Positions 1-8,470 of a DNA stretch of 32,095 nt are shown one piece after another. Numbering within the stretch: position 1 is the stretch's first letter; the number at the start of each line of letters is the position of its first letter. The DNA is from Nitrosomonas sp. (GTDB lineage Bacteria > Pseudomonadota > Gammaproteobacteria > Burkholderiales > Nitrosomonadaceae). The stretch lies in the NCBI GenBank assembly GCA_024282035.1, contig JAMWZR010000026.1, positions 1 to 32,095 on the forward strand, in the 5' to 3' direction. The notes under the pieces are model-generated. The model was not told the origin of the DNA, did no database searches, and worked only from the letters and a program-made list of their open reading frames with translations. The position numbers and the translations under genes are program-made.

Positions 1-2190
1 AATGTGCTGACCATTACCGGCACTGGTCTCTTGCAGAAAAGTGGCGCCAGCAACGACATCGACTTATCCAAACTGACTCTTACCGGCGAAGGCGGTGCAA
101 CCTACACGCTGGCCAGCGCGACAAACATCGAAATTACATCGGGCACTTCGTTCTCGGTGACACTGACCGGAACAGACCTGATCAATGTTGAAGCATTGCT
201 CGACAAAAACGGCATCTCCGCAGTCAGCGGCACGACGTACAACCTGGCTGCCGCCGAGGATTGGGCAGCTGGCGCGGATAGTGCCGTTGCAGTCGCCGAC
301 TTGACTGGCAATGGCATTACCGTCAGCAACTACGCAGCACCCGCCATTACTTCCGCCACGTTTGACGCCAGCACCAATATTCTGACCGTCACCGGCACGA
401 ACTTCATTGCCAACAGCGGCGCCAGCAACGACGTAACCGTCTCGCTGTTGACATTGACCGGGGAAAGCGGCAGCTACACATTGACTTCTTCTGCCGTCGA
501 CGTCACTTCAGCCACCGCCTTCAGTGTCACGCTCAACGCAGCCGATCAATTAGCAGTGCGCGGATTGCTGAACAAAAACGGTACCACTTCTTCCGGTGCA
601 ACGACTTACAATGTCTCCGCAGCGGAAGACTGGATGGCTGGCAGCGCAACCTCGATCGCGGTGGCCGATCTGGCCGGCAACGGCATTACCGTCAGCAACG
701 TGCAGACACCGACGATCACGTCGGCCACGTATGATTCCAATACCGGCATATTGGTTGTCACTGGCAGCGATCTCTTCAAAAAAATCGGCACCAACAACGA
801 CATCGACATTTCCACACTCACGCTGACCGGCGGCACAGCCAATGCCACCTATACCATCACCAGCGCCTCGGACGTCGAAATCACATCAGCTACGTCGTTC
901 AGCATCACGCTAACCGGCGCAGACAAAACCGCTGTCGATGCTTTGCTGGACCAAACGGGCACGACCTCATCCGGCGGCTCGACATACAATCTGGCAGCGG
1001 CAGATAACTGGCTGAGTGCTGCCGATGCTGCTTCCGACATCAGCGACACAATCAACGCGGTCACGGTTTCTATCAATCCGCGTATTACTTCGGCCACATA
1101 TGATGCTTCATCTGGAGCATTAGTTGTTACCGGAACCAACCTGCAAGCCAAGGCGGGTGCCAGCAACGATATCGACGCCTCGCTGTTCACATTCACCGGC
1201 GAAGGCGGCAGCACCTATACACTGACCGATTCCACCGATGTCGAAATCACCTCCAGCACAGCATTCACGATCAGCTTGAGCGCAACCGACAAAGTCGCGG
1301 TCAACCAGATCGTCAACAAAGACGGCACCAGTGCCACCAGTACGACCACATACAATCTGGCTGCTGCGGATGACTGGAACACCAATGTCACCAGCGGCGA
1401 CACTGCCGATGCCACCAGCAATGGCATCACCGCCTCGAATGTCGCGATACCGGCAATCACCTCTGCCACCTATAACGCCAGCACCGGTGCACTGATCGTA
1501 ACCGGCACCAGTTTTCTGAAAAGCAACGGTGCCGCTAATGATATCGATGTATCCAAGCTCACTTTCACCGGCGAAGGCAGCGCAACTTACACATTGACCA
1601 ATTCCACCGATGTCGAGATCACTTCCGGCACGGCATTTACCGTGACTTTGAGCAGCACCGACAAAGCGGCAGTCAACCTGATCGTCAATAAGAATGGCAC
1701 TGCCTCTACCGGCGGCACAACCTACAACCTGGCGGCAGCCGATGACTGGGCAGAAGGCGCTGATGCAACGATCGACGTGGTCGATGCAACTGGCAACAGC
1801 ATCACGACTTCCAATGTGGCTGTACCAGCAATTACATCAACTACTTACAATACCAGCACGGGTGTATTGGTCGTAACCGGGTCGGGATTCTTGAAATCCA
1901 GTGGTGCAGCAAACGATATCGATGCTTCCCAATTCACGTTTACCGGCGAAGGCGGTGCAACCTACACGTTGACCGATACCGCCGATGCCGACATCACTTC
2001 CGGCACGACATTCACGCTCACACTGAGCGCAACCGACAAGGCCGCGGTCAAATTACTGCTAAACAAGGCAGGCACGACATCTACCGATGCAACCACCTAT
2101 AACCTGGCTGCTGCCGAAGATTGGGCACCAGGTGCAGATGCAGCTGTCACACTTGCCGACTTGACCGGAAATGGCATTACCGTATCGATC
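1..2190 (+). repeat. Six tandem ~123-codon Ig-like protein repeats
   Basis: Repeat units begin near 1, 379, 748, 1117, 1489 and 1864, giving unit lengths of 126, 123, 123, 124 and 125 codons and a shorter last unit. Each starts with a strand like ILVVTG, followed by GASNDID, then LTFTGEGGATYTLT, EITSGTAF, a DKAAV..L.NK.GT segment and TTYNLAAADDW, and ends near GNGITVSN. The units are clearly diverged at the DNA level but keep these motifs, so this is a protein-level repeat and not a CRISPR or satellite array. Confidence 0.93.
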
Positions 2191-3993
2191 CCTTCCTCTG
2201 GTGGAGGAAGCGGTGCCGGAGGAGGAAACGGTAACACCACGACCACGATAGTAGATGGCACACCCATCACAACCACCACACAGCCCAATGGCACTGTCGT
2301 CCTCGATGTTCCGGCCATCCAGTCTTCCCGACAGGACGAACCAGACTCGCTACTTGGTGATTATGCAGATATTCCCGTGACATTGGATGTGCAGAACAGT
2401 CCTCTGTTGATGGTAAGTTTGCCAATTGGTGTTGGATTGACTACCACTGACAGGATAGCAACATCCAATCCGGTGCAAGCCGAAACAGACATATTGGCCA
2501 CACTGGCACAAATCAGTGGATTGCATGCTGACATTGCTAGCAATCTAGTCAAAAAAGCACAACAATTTCTGACGCAATCACCAAACATCGATCAGATCAG
2601 CGTCCATTCCGTTACACCTCGCATTGTCGGTACACAGGCACCAGCACTCTCAATTATCATCAGCCAACCCACTACCAGCACGATCAGCAACATGGTAGTG
2701 ATCGATGCTCGCGAATTGCCCCTTGGTACCGTCATCCAGTTGGATAACATCGCTTTCGCATTGATCATCGGCGCAGCCCGGATCGTCGGTGGCAGCGGGC
2801 AAAATTTTGTCGCAGCAGACGATCAGAATCAATTCATCGTTCTTGGTGCAGACGACGACATCTTATCTGGTGGCGGTGGCGATGACGCCATTGGCAGTCT
2901 GGGCGGAGACGATCAAACCTCCGGCGATGCCGGAAACGATACGGTATACGGTGGCACCGGCAACGATGTGTTGAACGGCGGCGTTGGAAATGACCGGCTC
3001 AATGGTGGCTTGGGATTCGATAGCGCCATTCAGTCAGGGCAGTTATCCGGCTACCAAATTGCAATACAAGGCAGCACCGTCACGTTGACGCAAGATAATG
3101 GTGAAGCCGATGCACTGACCGATGTCGAACTGGTCCAGTTTGACAGCGGACCTACTCTGGTGATCGCGTACTCGGAAGTTGAAGCAGTTGCGCATCATCT
3201 CGCCAGAACCTGGTTGGAACGAGATTTGACGACTACAGAAGGTAGCGCGGTGCAGAGCTGGATTGGCGCAACGACACAGGATATTCTGGCTGCCTTTCGG
3301 AGTTTGCCGGAAGCCGCACCATTCCAGAACAAAACCGATAGTGAACTGTTGACCGGCTGGGATACCGATCCAACAATCGTCCGGATCGAAGCCGGACACA
3401 ATTTCACCGGCGGCGATGAAAACGATCAGGGTTATCTGCCGCTTGGACTCGCCATGAATGCTGACGGTGGCGCGGGTCATGATGTCTTGCGCATGCCGGG
3501 AGGACGAAACGATTTGCATCTGGAATTTTCCAATGACCGACTGGAATTGACACAACTCAGTGACGGCGCGATGCTGAGTTTGAAAAATGCCGAAATGATC
3601 GCATTCGACAACGGCGACACCGTGGTGATCGCCCACGATGAAACAGAAGCGGTTCTGGCACGTCTGGTACACAGCTTGCTGAATCGCGATGTCACTCTGG
3701 AAGAATGGCAATCAGGCCGGGAAGCACTGGCATCACAGATAAGTCAGAGCACGATAGTGGCATGGCTACAGCAACAGGCCAGCCTGCAATGCCTCTCGGA
3801 TACGGATTTCACCCAGACAATTTACATGCAGACATTGGGACGCTCTGCTACCGATGAGGAACTCGACAACCTGTTATCCCGATTGCAAAACCATACTTTG
3901 AACCGCGACGATCTGGCTGTCGAAGTTGCACAGAGTGCCGAAGCAGCAGCCCATCTGGTTGGCAGTGTCCTGCTGCAACATGAATGGGTGTAA
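1..3993 (+). CDS. Giant RTX/DUF4214 repeat protein, 5' truncated by window edge
   Basis: Probable secreted, calcium-binding surface or adhesin-type protein. The frame is open from base 1 and a repeat is already under way there, so the true start lies outside the window; the GTG at 4 is not a convincing start. Visible order: six ~123-residue Ig-like repeats (bases 1 to ~2190), a Gly/Thr-rich linker (GGGSGAGGGNGNTTTT), a ~200-residue unassigned region, RTX nonapeptides such as GNDVLNGGVGNDRLNGG (2842-3015), two copies of a strand-plus-helix module (~3052-3270 and ~3511-3735), and a C-terminal DUF4214-like segment containing YMQTLGRSATDEEL (~3810-3960). RTX plus DUF4214 proteins are normally exported by type I secretion; no secretion genes lie in the window. 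The substrate or ligand is unknown. An inverted repeat just after the stop may end transcription. Confidence 0.88.
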   Translation, partial: NVLTITGTGLLQKSGASNDIDLSKLTLTGEGGATYTLASATNIEITSGTSFSVTLTGTDLINVEALLDKNGISAVSGTTYNLAAAEDWAAGADSAVAVADLTGNGITVSNYAAPAITSATFDASTNILTVTGTNFIANSGASNDVTVSLLTLTGESGSYTLTSSAVDVTSATAFSVTLNAADQLAVRGLLNKNGTTSSGATTYNVSAAEDWMAGSATSIAVADLAGNGITVSNVQTPTITSATYDSNTGILVVTGSDLFKKIGTNNDIDISTLTLTGGTANATYTITSASDVEITSATSFSITLTGADKTAVDALLDQTGTTSSGGSTYNLAAADNWLSAADAASDISDTINAVTVSINPRITSATYDASSGALVVTGTNLQAKAGASNDIDASLFTFTGEGGSTYTLTDSTDVEITSSTAFTISLSATDKVAVNQIVNKDGTSATSTTTYNLAAADDWNTNVTSGDTADATSNGITASNVAIPAITSATYNASTGALIVTGTSFLKSNGAANDIDVSKLTFTGEGSATYTLTNSTDVEITSGTAFTVTLSSTDKAAVNLIVNKNGTASTGGTTYNLAAADDWAEGADATIDVVDATGNSITTSNVAVPAITSTTYNTSTGVLVVTGSGFLKSSGAANDIDASQFTFTGEGGATYTLTDTADADITSGTTFTLTLSATDKAAVKLLLNKAGTTSTDATTYNLAAAEDWAPGADAAVTLADLTGNGITVSIPSSGGGSGAGGGNGNTTTTIVDGTPITTTTQPNGTVVLDVPAIQSSRQDEPDSLLGDYADIPVTLDVQNSPLLMVSLPIGVGLTTTDRIATSNPVQAETDILATLAQISGLHADIASNLVKKAQQFLTQSPNIDQISVHSVTPRIVGTQAPALSIIISQPTTSTISNMVVIDARELPLGTVIQLDNIAFALIIGAARIVGGSGQNFVAADDQNQFIVLGADDDILSGGGGDDAIGSLGGDDQTSGDAGNDTVYGGTGNDVLNGGVGNDRLNGGLGFDSAIQSGQLSGYQIAIQGSTVTLTQDNGEADALTDVELVQFDSGPTLVIAYSEVEAVAHHLARTWLERDLTTTEGSAVQSWIGATTQDILAAFRSLPEAAPFQNKTDSELLTGWDTDPTIVRIEAGHNFTGGDENDQGYLPLGLAMNADGGAGHDVLRMPGGRNDLHLEFSNDRLELTQLSDGAMLSLKNAEMIAFDNGDTVVIAHDETEAVLARLVHSLLNRDVTLEEWQSGREALASQISQSTIVAWLQQQASLQCLSDTDFTQTIYMQTLGRSATDEELDNLLSRLQNHTLNRDDLAVEVAQSAEAAAHLVGSVLLQHEWV
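2842..3015 (+). repeat. RTX (hemolysin-type) nonapeptide repeats
   Basis: A run of GGxGxDxxx-type nonapeptides, several degenerate at the start (LGADDDILSGGGGDDAIG) and regular at the end (GGTGNDVLNGGVGNDRLNGG). In this family each pair of repeats forms a parallel beta roll that binds Ca2+ outside the cell. Confidence 0.88.
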
Positions 3994-4011
3994 CTATTTT
4001 CTCAATAATAG

Positions 4012-4036
4012 AACCATTCCGCATCAAGGAATGGTT
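4012..4036. terminator. Candidate bidirectional terminator hairpin
   Basis: Perfect 9-bp stem AACCATTCC / GGAATGGTT around a 7-base loop, 19 bases after the stop of the giant repeat gene and just before the convergent stop at 4042. On the plus strand it is followed by a short TTTAC tract, so the U-run is weak. Its position between two convergent genes fits a shared terminator. Confidence 0.6.
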
Positions 4037-4041
4037 TTACT

Positions 4042-5712
4042 TTAAAACGAAGCTCGGGTTATTGCTATGGCAAGCGTAATGATGACTGGAAATAATAATT
4101 TGCGAGTCTGACCATAATTATGAATGTTGATCTTCATGACCAGCAAGAATGGAATGGACAATAAAAAAGCATATTGCACGGCTTCGAGTACAAACGGAGA
4201 TACAGGTAAATCTTCCACCACGATAAAAGCAATAAATCCCGAGAACAGAAGAATCAGTAATTCAAAATCGGCTGCGAAAATAATTTGGCTATATTTAGTA
4301 AAAAACAATTTCAGGGCAACCCAAGACAAAGCAACAGCGGACAATAAATTGATATATTCGCCTAGCCAGGATGGATGAATCAACGAAGAAAGTTTATACA
4401 TGAATATCAACGAGAATATGCATAAAAACAGAATACCATGCAATATACTCAGATCAGCCGCACGTCGAATGCGCAAACTAAGGAATATAAACACGATTAC
4501 AGCGACATACAGCACCAAAATTCCATCACCGCTCAGTGACAATAATGGAGCAAACAACGCCGGCAGCAGTAACGCCGCCAGTAATATCGCCCCAATCGGT
4601 TGAGCAGTCACTTTGAACCAGTAGGCAATGTATTTTAAAGCATCGAGCTGCCTGATCGAGTCAAAATCATTTCTCTTTAGATAGTTATAATGCATGCCAG
4701 CACTCTGCGCCAACCAGATACTCGAAAAAATAAAGATACCGACACCGATCAAGCTCAAGAAAATTACCCAGTCTGGTTCATTTTTAATGGTAATAGCCAG
4801 TAACCCGAAGCAAAACATCATGAGATAGATCAGTGCAACAGCCTCGGGATGGGGCAATCCCAAATCGATCAGGCAATGATGCAAATGTGTCCGATCAGAA
4901 TGAAAAGGACTCTGCCTTCTCAACATACGACGCGCCATGACAATCAGCGTATCCATCAATGGCAATGCAACCACCATGGCAAGTGAGGACAATGGTTGGT
5001 GCGCGCTATGACTCAGACTAACCAGCATGACTGCCAATACATAACCCAGCATCATGCTACCGTTGTCGCCCATGAAAGCTCTGGTCGGGTAACTATTGAA
5101 CCGTAAAAAACCCAGAATCCCACCCAATAACGATACTGCGATCACCAGCAACCAGATTTGACCCGCACTCCATGCAAAATAACCCAAAAATATCAATGCT
5201 ATTGCTGAAATTCCACCAGCCAAGCTATCCAGGCCATCTGCAAAATTGAGTGCATTAATCATGCCGACAGAAAAAAACACCGTGACAAGAAACGCCATTG
5301 GCCCCAAATTGATCTCGCCCAAACCAAAAATATCGCCAACCTGCTCTACTTGCATACCACTCAGATACACAAAAACCAAAGCCGCCAAAATCTGACCGAA
5401 AAATTTCCAATAGGGTGAAATTTGTTTTATGTCGTCCACAATGCCCGTCACTGCTATGACAAAGAAGCCGGACATAAAAGCAATAGTAGTGGTATCAAAC
5501 GGAAGAAAAAACAGACAGATGATTGCCAGACTAACGGATATGGCCAAACCACCCAATCGCGGCTTAGGCTCACTGTGCATGCTGCGATGCTTGGGGATAT
5601 CCATCGCACCAACCCTTTTCGCTATTTTAATGGCAACTGGAATGAGCAATGCAGACAGAAAAAGTGTCATCCAGAATATTAACCCGAGCAATTCGACTGA
5701 TATTTCATTCAT
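4042..5712 (-). CDS. WecA/MraY-family undecaprenyl-phosphate GlcNAc-1-P transferase with long C-terminal membrane extension
   Basis: Polytopic inner-membrane enzyme of glycosyltransferase family 4, predicted to start a glycan by moving a sugar-1-phosphate from a UDP-sugar to undecaprenyl phosphate. Family motifs in order: PRLGGLAI near residue 50, DDIKQISP near 92, NALNFADGLDSLAGG near 155, FMGDNGSMMLGY near 214 and the HLHH loop (DRTHLHHCLIDLG) near 275. Relatives are usually about 340-360 residues; this one is 556, and the extra ~200 residues are mainly hydrophobic helices with no motif I recognise. No clear ribosome binding site precedes the ATG. It is preceded on the same strand by a polysaccharide deacetylase, suggesting an exopolysaccharide role. 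Base composition is clearly richer in A+T than the rest of the window. The sugar specificity cannot be told from sequence. Confidence 0.85.
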   Translation of the reverse strand: MNEISVELLGLIFWMTLFLSALLIPVAIKIAKRVGAMDIPKHRSMHSEPKPRLGGLAISVSLAIICLFFLPFDTTTIAFMSGFFVIAVTGIVDDIKQISPYWKFFGQILAALVFVYLSGMQVEQVGDIFGLGEINLGPMAFLVTVFFSVGMINALNFADGLDSLAGGISAIALIFLGYFAWSAGQIWLLVIAVSLLGGILGFLRFNSYPTRAFMGDNGSMMLGYVLAVMLVSLSHSAHQPLSSLAMVVALPLMDTLIVMARRMLRRQSPFHSDRTHLHHCLIDLGLPHPEAVALIYLMMFCFGLLAITIKNEPDWVIFLSLIGVGIFIFSSIWLAQSAGMHYNYLKRNDFDSIRQLDALKYIAYWFKVTAQPIGAILLAALLLPALFAPLLSLSGDGILVLYVAVIVFIFLSLRIRRAADLSILHGILFLCIFSLIFMYKLSSLIHPSWLGEYINLLSAVALSWVALKLFFTKYSQIIFAADFELLILLFSGFIAFIVVEDLPVSPFVLEAVQYAFLLSIPFLLVMKINIHNYGQTRKLLFPVIITLAIAITRASF

Positions 5713-5754
5713 AACGAGTTTCGACTAGTAAAGAGCCTTGTAAAGAGTAAAAAA

Positions 5755-5771
5755 TTGAAAATTGCTTTCAA
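5755..5771. promoter_or_regulatory. Inverted repeat upstream of the WecA-like gene
   Basis: TTGAAA-N5-TTTCAA, a perfect 6-bp inverted repeat about 43 bases upstream of the start codon at 5712, within an A+T-rich 214-base intergenic region. It could be an operator, but in such A+T-rich DNA a chance repeat is plausible. Confidence 0.25.
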
Positions 5772-5926
5772 AACAAAGTCTAGTTAAAAGTGTACGTGCA
5801 GCTTCCGGTCTAATTTCCCTAATTCTGCATTTTCCAGCAGATTCAAAAAAATAAAAGCAGAGCTAAGCTGATTTTTATTCAATGAGAAAATTCAAAACAA
5901 ACAAGAAAAGCTAAATTGTTTCCATG

Positions 5927-6781
5927 TCAGTGAGATGACATTTCAACACGTTGAGCTTTATCCCAGTTTACAAGCTGATCCGCAGTCGCGATGTCGATAA
6001 ACTTATTTTGTCCTAACCATTGATCCAGTTTTTTATATGCGCCTTTCAAACCGACATATGACTTAAATTTCCGAGAAATTGGCAGATCCAGAACCGGTTG
6101 TTCAGAATCAAAATCTCTCGGATGGAAATACGTCATCACATAATCGGCGCGTTCCGTCAAACTTTGAATGACCGAGAATGGCATTAGCCTAAAATAACCT
6201 CCACCAGAGAAAACGAATGTTTTCCCCATGAATTTCCCAAGATTGATCGGAAATTCCTTGATCTTTCCCGTCGAGCAGTTTAGTAAGGAGGGTTCCGCTC
6301 TTCCGAAATTGTCATAGCCACCATGCCCTCTTTCCGCAGGAAAAATTGAGCTGTCTCTTTCTATTCCACATTCCAACAGTGCTTCAATGGCCCAAGCATT
6401 CCCTCTCATGATCGAGAAACCCGGAGCGCGATAGGTTTTAATCTTTTTACCGGTTATATCTTCGAGGGTATAAATCGAACGTTTGAGATCTTCAAGAAAT
6501 TGCTGGGGTGTTTGCTGATAAACCAATTGATGCATATGAGAGTGCGATGCCACTTCAAAACCCAACTCATCGATTCGCCGGATAATTTCTGGATAGTGTT
6601 GAGCCACCCAGCCCAGACAAAAGAAAGTTGCAGGATGTTGATGACGCAAAGTCAGTTCCAGCAATCGCTCTACATTGGCATGAATCCGGGGTTTAAAATT
6701 CCCCCACTCAGCTTCTGTAGCGGTTGAATCAATATCAAGCAAATGAAACCAATCTTCAATATCGTAAGTGAGAATATTCAT
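5927..6781 (-). CDS. Polysaccharide deacetylase, DUF3473 type (XrtA/PEP-CTERM-locus style)
   Basis: NodB-fold carbohydrate esterase, 284 residues, predicted to remove acetyl groups from an exopolysaccharide or lipid-linked glycan. Catalytic signature is intact: TYDIEDWFH at the N-terminus (D7, D10), the metal-binding SHSHMH (H80 and H84), TYRAPGFS (R118) and the late MTYFHPRDFD (H220). The C-terminal block after FHPRDFD matches the DUF3473 extension seen in deacetylases of exosortase-associated polysaccharide loci. No signal peptide is visible, so it probably acts in the cytoplasm or at the inner face of the membrane. It precedes the WecA-like gene by 214 bases; the rest of a polysaccharide operon is not here. 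No clear ribosome binding site is visible upstream of the ATG. Confidence 0.85.
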   Translation of the reverse strand: MNILTYDIEDWFHLLDIDSTATEAEWGNFKPRIHANVERLLELTLRHQHPATFFCLGWVAQHYPEIIRRIDELGFEVASHSHMHQLVYQQTPQQFLEDLKRSIYTLEDITGKKIKTYRAPGFSIMRGNAWAIEALLECGIERDSSIFPAERGHGGYDNFGRAEPSLLNCSTGKIKEFPINLGKFMGKTFVFSGGGYFRLMPFSVIQSLTERADYVMTYFHPRDFDSEQPVLDLPISRKFKSYVGLKGAYKKLDQWLGQNKFIDIATADQLVNWDKAQRVEMSSH

Positions 6782-6908
6782 AAAAAATAATTAAGATATT
6801 TAGAAAGACATAACAATCAAATGATGGACACGAAAAATCTGCAAAACCTCCCGATCCTCGTACAGTTTGTCCACAGAAAAGCCACAGGAACAATGTACGA
6901 CACGACCC

Positions 6909-8210
6909 TTAATCACTAAAAAACCGCTTCAATACCCTGATCATATACTCATGGTCCAATACACCGGCACTTTCGCGAACACTATGCATTGCCCACATCG
7001 GACAACCCACATCGACACCACGAATACCAAGCTTTGCCGATGCTATGGGCCCGATCGTACTGCCACACGGCAAATCACTGCGGTGCGAGTAGCGCTGGTG
7101 AGGAACACCTACTTCTTCGCACCATTGGATAAAACGCGCAATGGACACGCTTTCTGAACTATAACGTCGATTAGCATTAGATTTGATCACCGGCCCCTGG
7201 TTGACGTATACCCGGTGATCCGCGTCATATGCCGCAGGAAAATTCGGTTGATAGGCATGTGCCATATCGGCACTGATCAAGAAACTTTGAGCCAATGCAC
7301 GCGCATGATCTTCACGCTCTGTAGCTGTCGCCATATCGATACGCTGCAGAACATCAGTCAGAAAACTGCCGCCCGCACCAATATGGCTCTCACTGCCGAT
7401 TTCCTCATGATCGAAAAACGCGCAAACGAGCGTACGCTGTGCTGACTCCAGCACAGTCTTATCTAGCAAGGCTTGCAATGCGGCATGACAGGAAGCCAGA
7501 TTATCGATCTGGCTATCGGCATAAAACTCCTGATTTGCTCCCCAGAATGCGCCTTTTTGAGTATCGTAAACTGCTAAGTCCCAGGATAATAGTTGTGCTG
7601 CGTCTATCCCAGCAACCTGCGCTAGCAGTTCGAGAAAATAGGGTTTTGGCAATTGTTCGCTAGCCAACTGCGCAAACAGCAATGGCAGTTCATTCTGTTT
7701 ATGCAGCTTCAAGCCATCTTCGTTGACACCGCGATTCATGTGAATCGCCAGATTGGGCAACCGCAGTATTGGCTTATCGAAACGCACCAGTCTATGTGAT
7801 AATTTTTTGCCGGAATCGAAAAAACTGATGCGCCCGGCCAAACTTAAATCACGATCGGTAAACGTCGCGAGGATCGGTCCACCGTAAATCTCGACACCCA
7901 GTCGGGCCATGCCGTCACTGACGGTAGCTCCATTGGGCCGAATGCGAAACCCCGGCGAATCAGTATGTGCCCCCACAATTCTGAATCCGGATTCAGCAGG
8001 GACTCTGTTACCGATCACAAATAATATAATCGAGGAATCGTCACGAACTACATAGTACCGGCCACCGGCCTGCAGCTGCCATTTTGAAGATTCGTCAAGC
8101 TGGGTAAATCCGAAGGTCTGAATTGCTTTTTCAATCGAATCCACTGTATGCCAAGGACTTGGACTCTTATCGATGAAATCGAGCAGATGTTGCACATACT
8201 GTTGAGTCAT
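6909..8210 (-). CDS. apeB: M18 family aminopeptidase
   Basis: Cytosolic dinuclear zinc aminopeptidase (aspartyl aminopeptidase family) of 433 residues, a usual length for the family, releasing N-terminal residues from peptides. Metal and catalytic signature: GAHTDSPGFRIRP (H82, D84), QIDNLASCHAAL (D236), FFDHEEIGSESHIGAG (E269, E270), ISADMAHAYQPN (D315) and the terminal MWAMHSVRESAG (H409). A Shine-Dalgarno AGGTG lies at 8218-8222, seven bases before the ATG, supporting this start. It is divergent from the L,D-transpeptidase gene, with ~230-260 bases between. Housekeeping peptide turnover is the likely job. Confidence 0.95.
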   Translation of the reverse strand: MTQQYVQHLLDFIDKSPSPWHTVDSIEKAIQTFGFTQLDESSKWQLQAGGRYYVVRDDSSIILFVIGNRVPAESGFRIVGAHTDSPGFRIRPNGATVSDGMARLGVEIYGGPILATFTDRDLSLAGRISFFDSGKKLSHRLVRFDKPILRLPNLAIHMNRGVNEDGLKLHKQNELPLLFAQLASEQLPKPYFLELLAQVAGIDAAQLLSWDLAVYDTQKGAFWGANQEFYADSQIDNLASCHAALQALLDKTVLESAQRTLVCAFFDHEEIGSESHIGAGGSFLTDVLQRIDMATATEREDHARALAQSFLISADMAHAYQPNFPAAYDADHRVYVNQGPVIKSNANRRYSSESVSIARFIQWCEEVGVPHQRYSHRSDLPCGSTIGPIASAKLGIRGVDVGCPMWAMHSVRESAGVLDHEYMIRVLKRFFSD

Positions 8211-8470
8211 CGTTATTCACCTATTCGATTCAGCGGACTAATTGAATGCCACTACCAAACTCGCGTGAAATATACGGAAACTCAGGCCGCTAGTCAAATA
8301 TCCCGACGTAACACCCAGCAATTTTTTACCCCGAATCCAAACAAAAGTAATACGTAAATGAAGAATTGGCTGGTAAATATGGATTTTAGTCAGTTTAAGC
8401 AGGGTAACACATTGATGTTAGAATCCGCTACTTTCCGATGAAACTGGTTACAGCAAGGATCCACGCCACG

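Noticed and set aside
1-2190. Evenly spaced repeats as a possible CRISPR or satellite array
   Set aside because: Spacing is ~370 bases, units diverge in DNA but conserve protein motifs, and the frame is open throughout.
3043-3711. 222-codon open frame on the minus strand
   Set aside because: It lies wholly inside the giant RTX gene, has no family resemblance and no ribosome binding site; it is an antisense shadow of a strongly biased coding sequence.
6855-6896. Hairpin-like CGTACA / TGTACG after apeB
   Set aside because: Only six paired bases with a loop of about 30 and no T-tract; too weak to call a terminator.
6821-6919. 32-codon plus-strand ORF downstream of apeB
   Set aside because: No ribosome binding site, overlaps the apeB end, and nothing recognisable in the translation.
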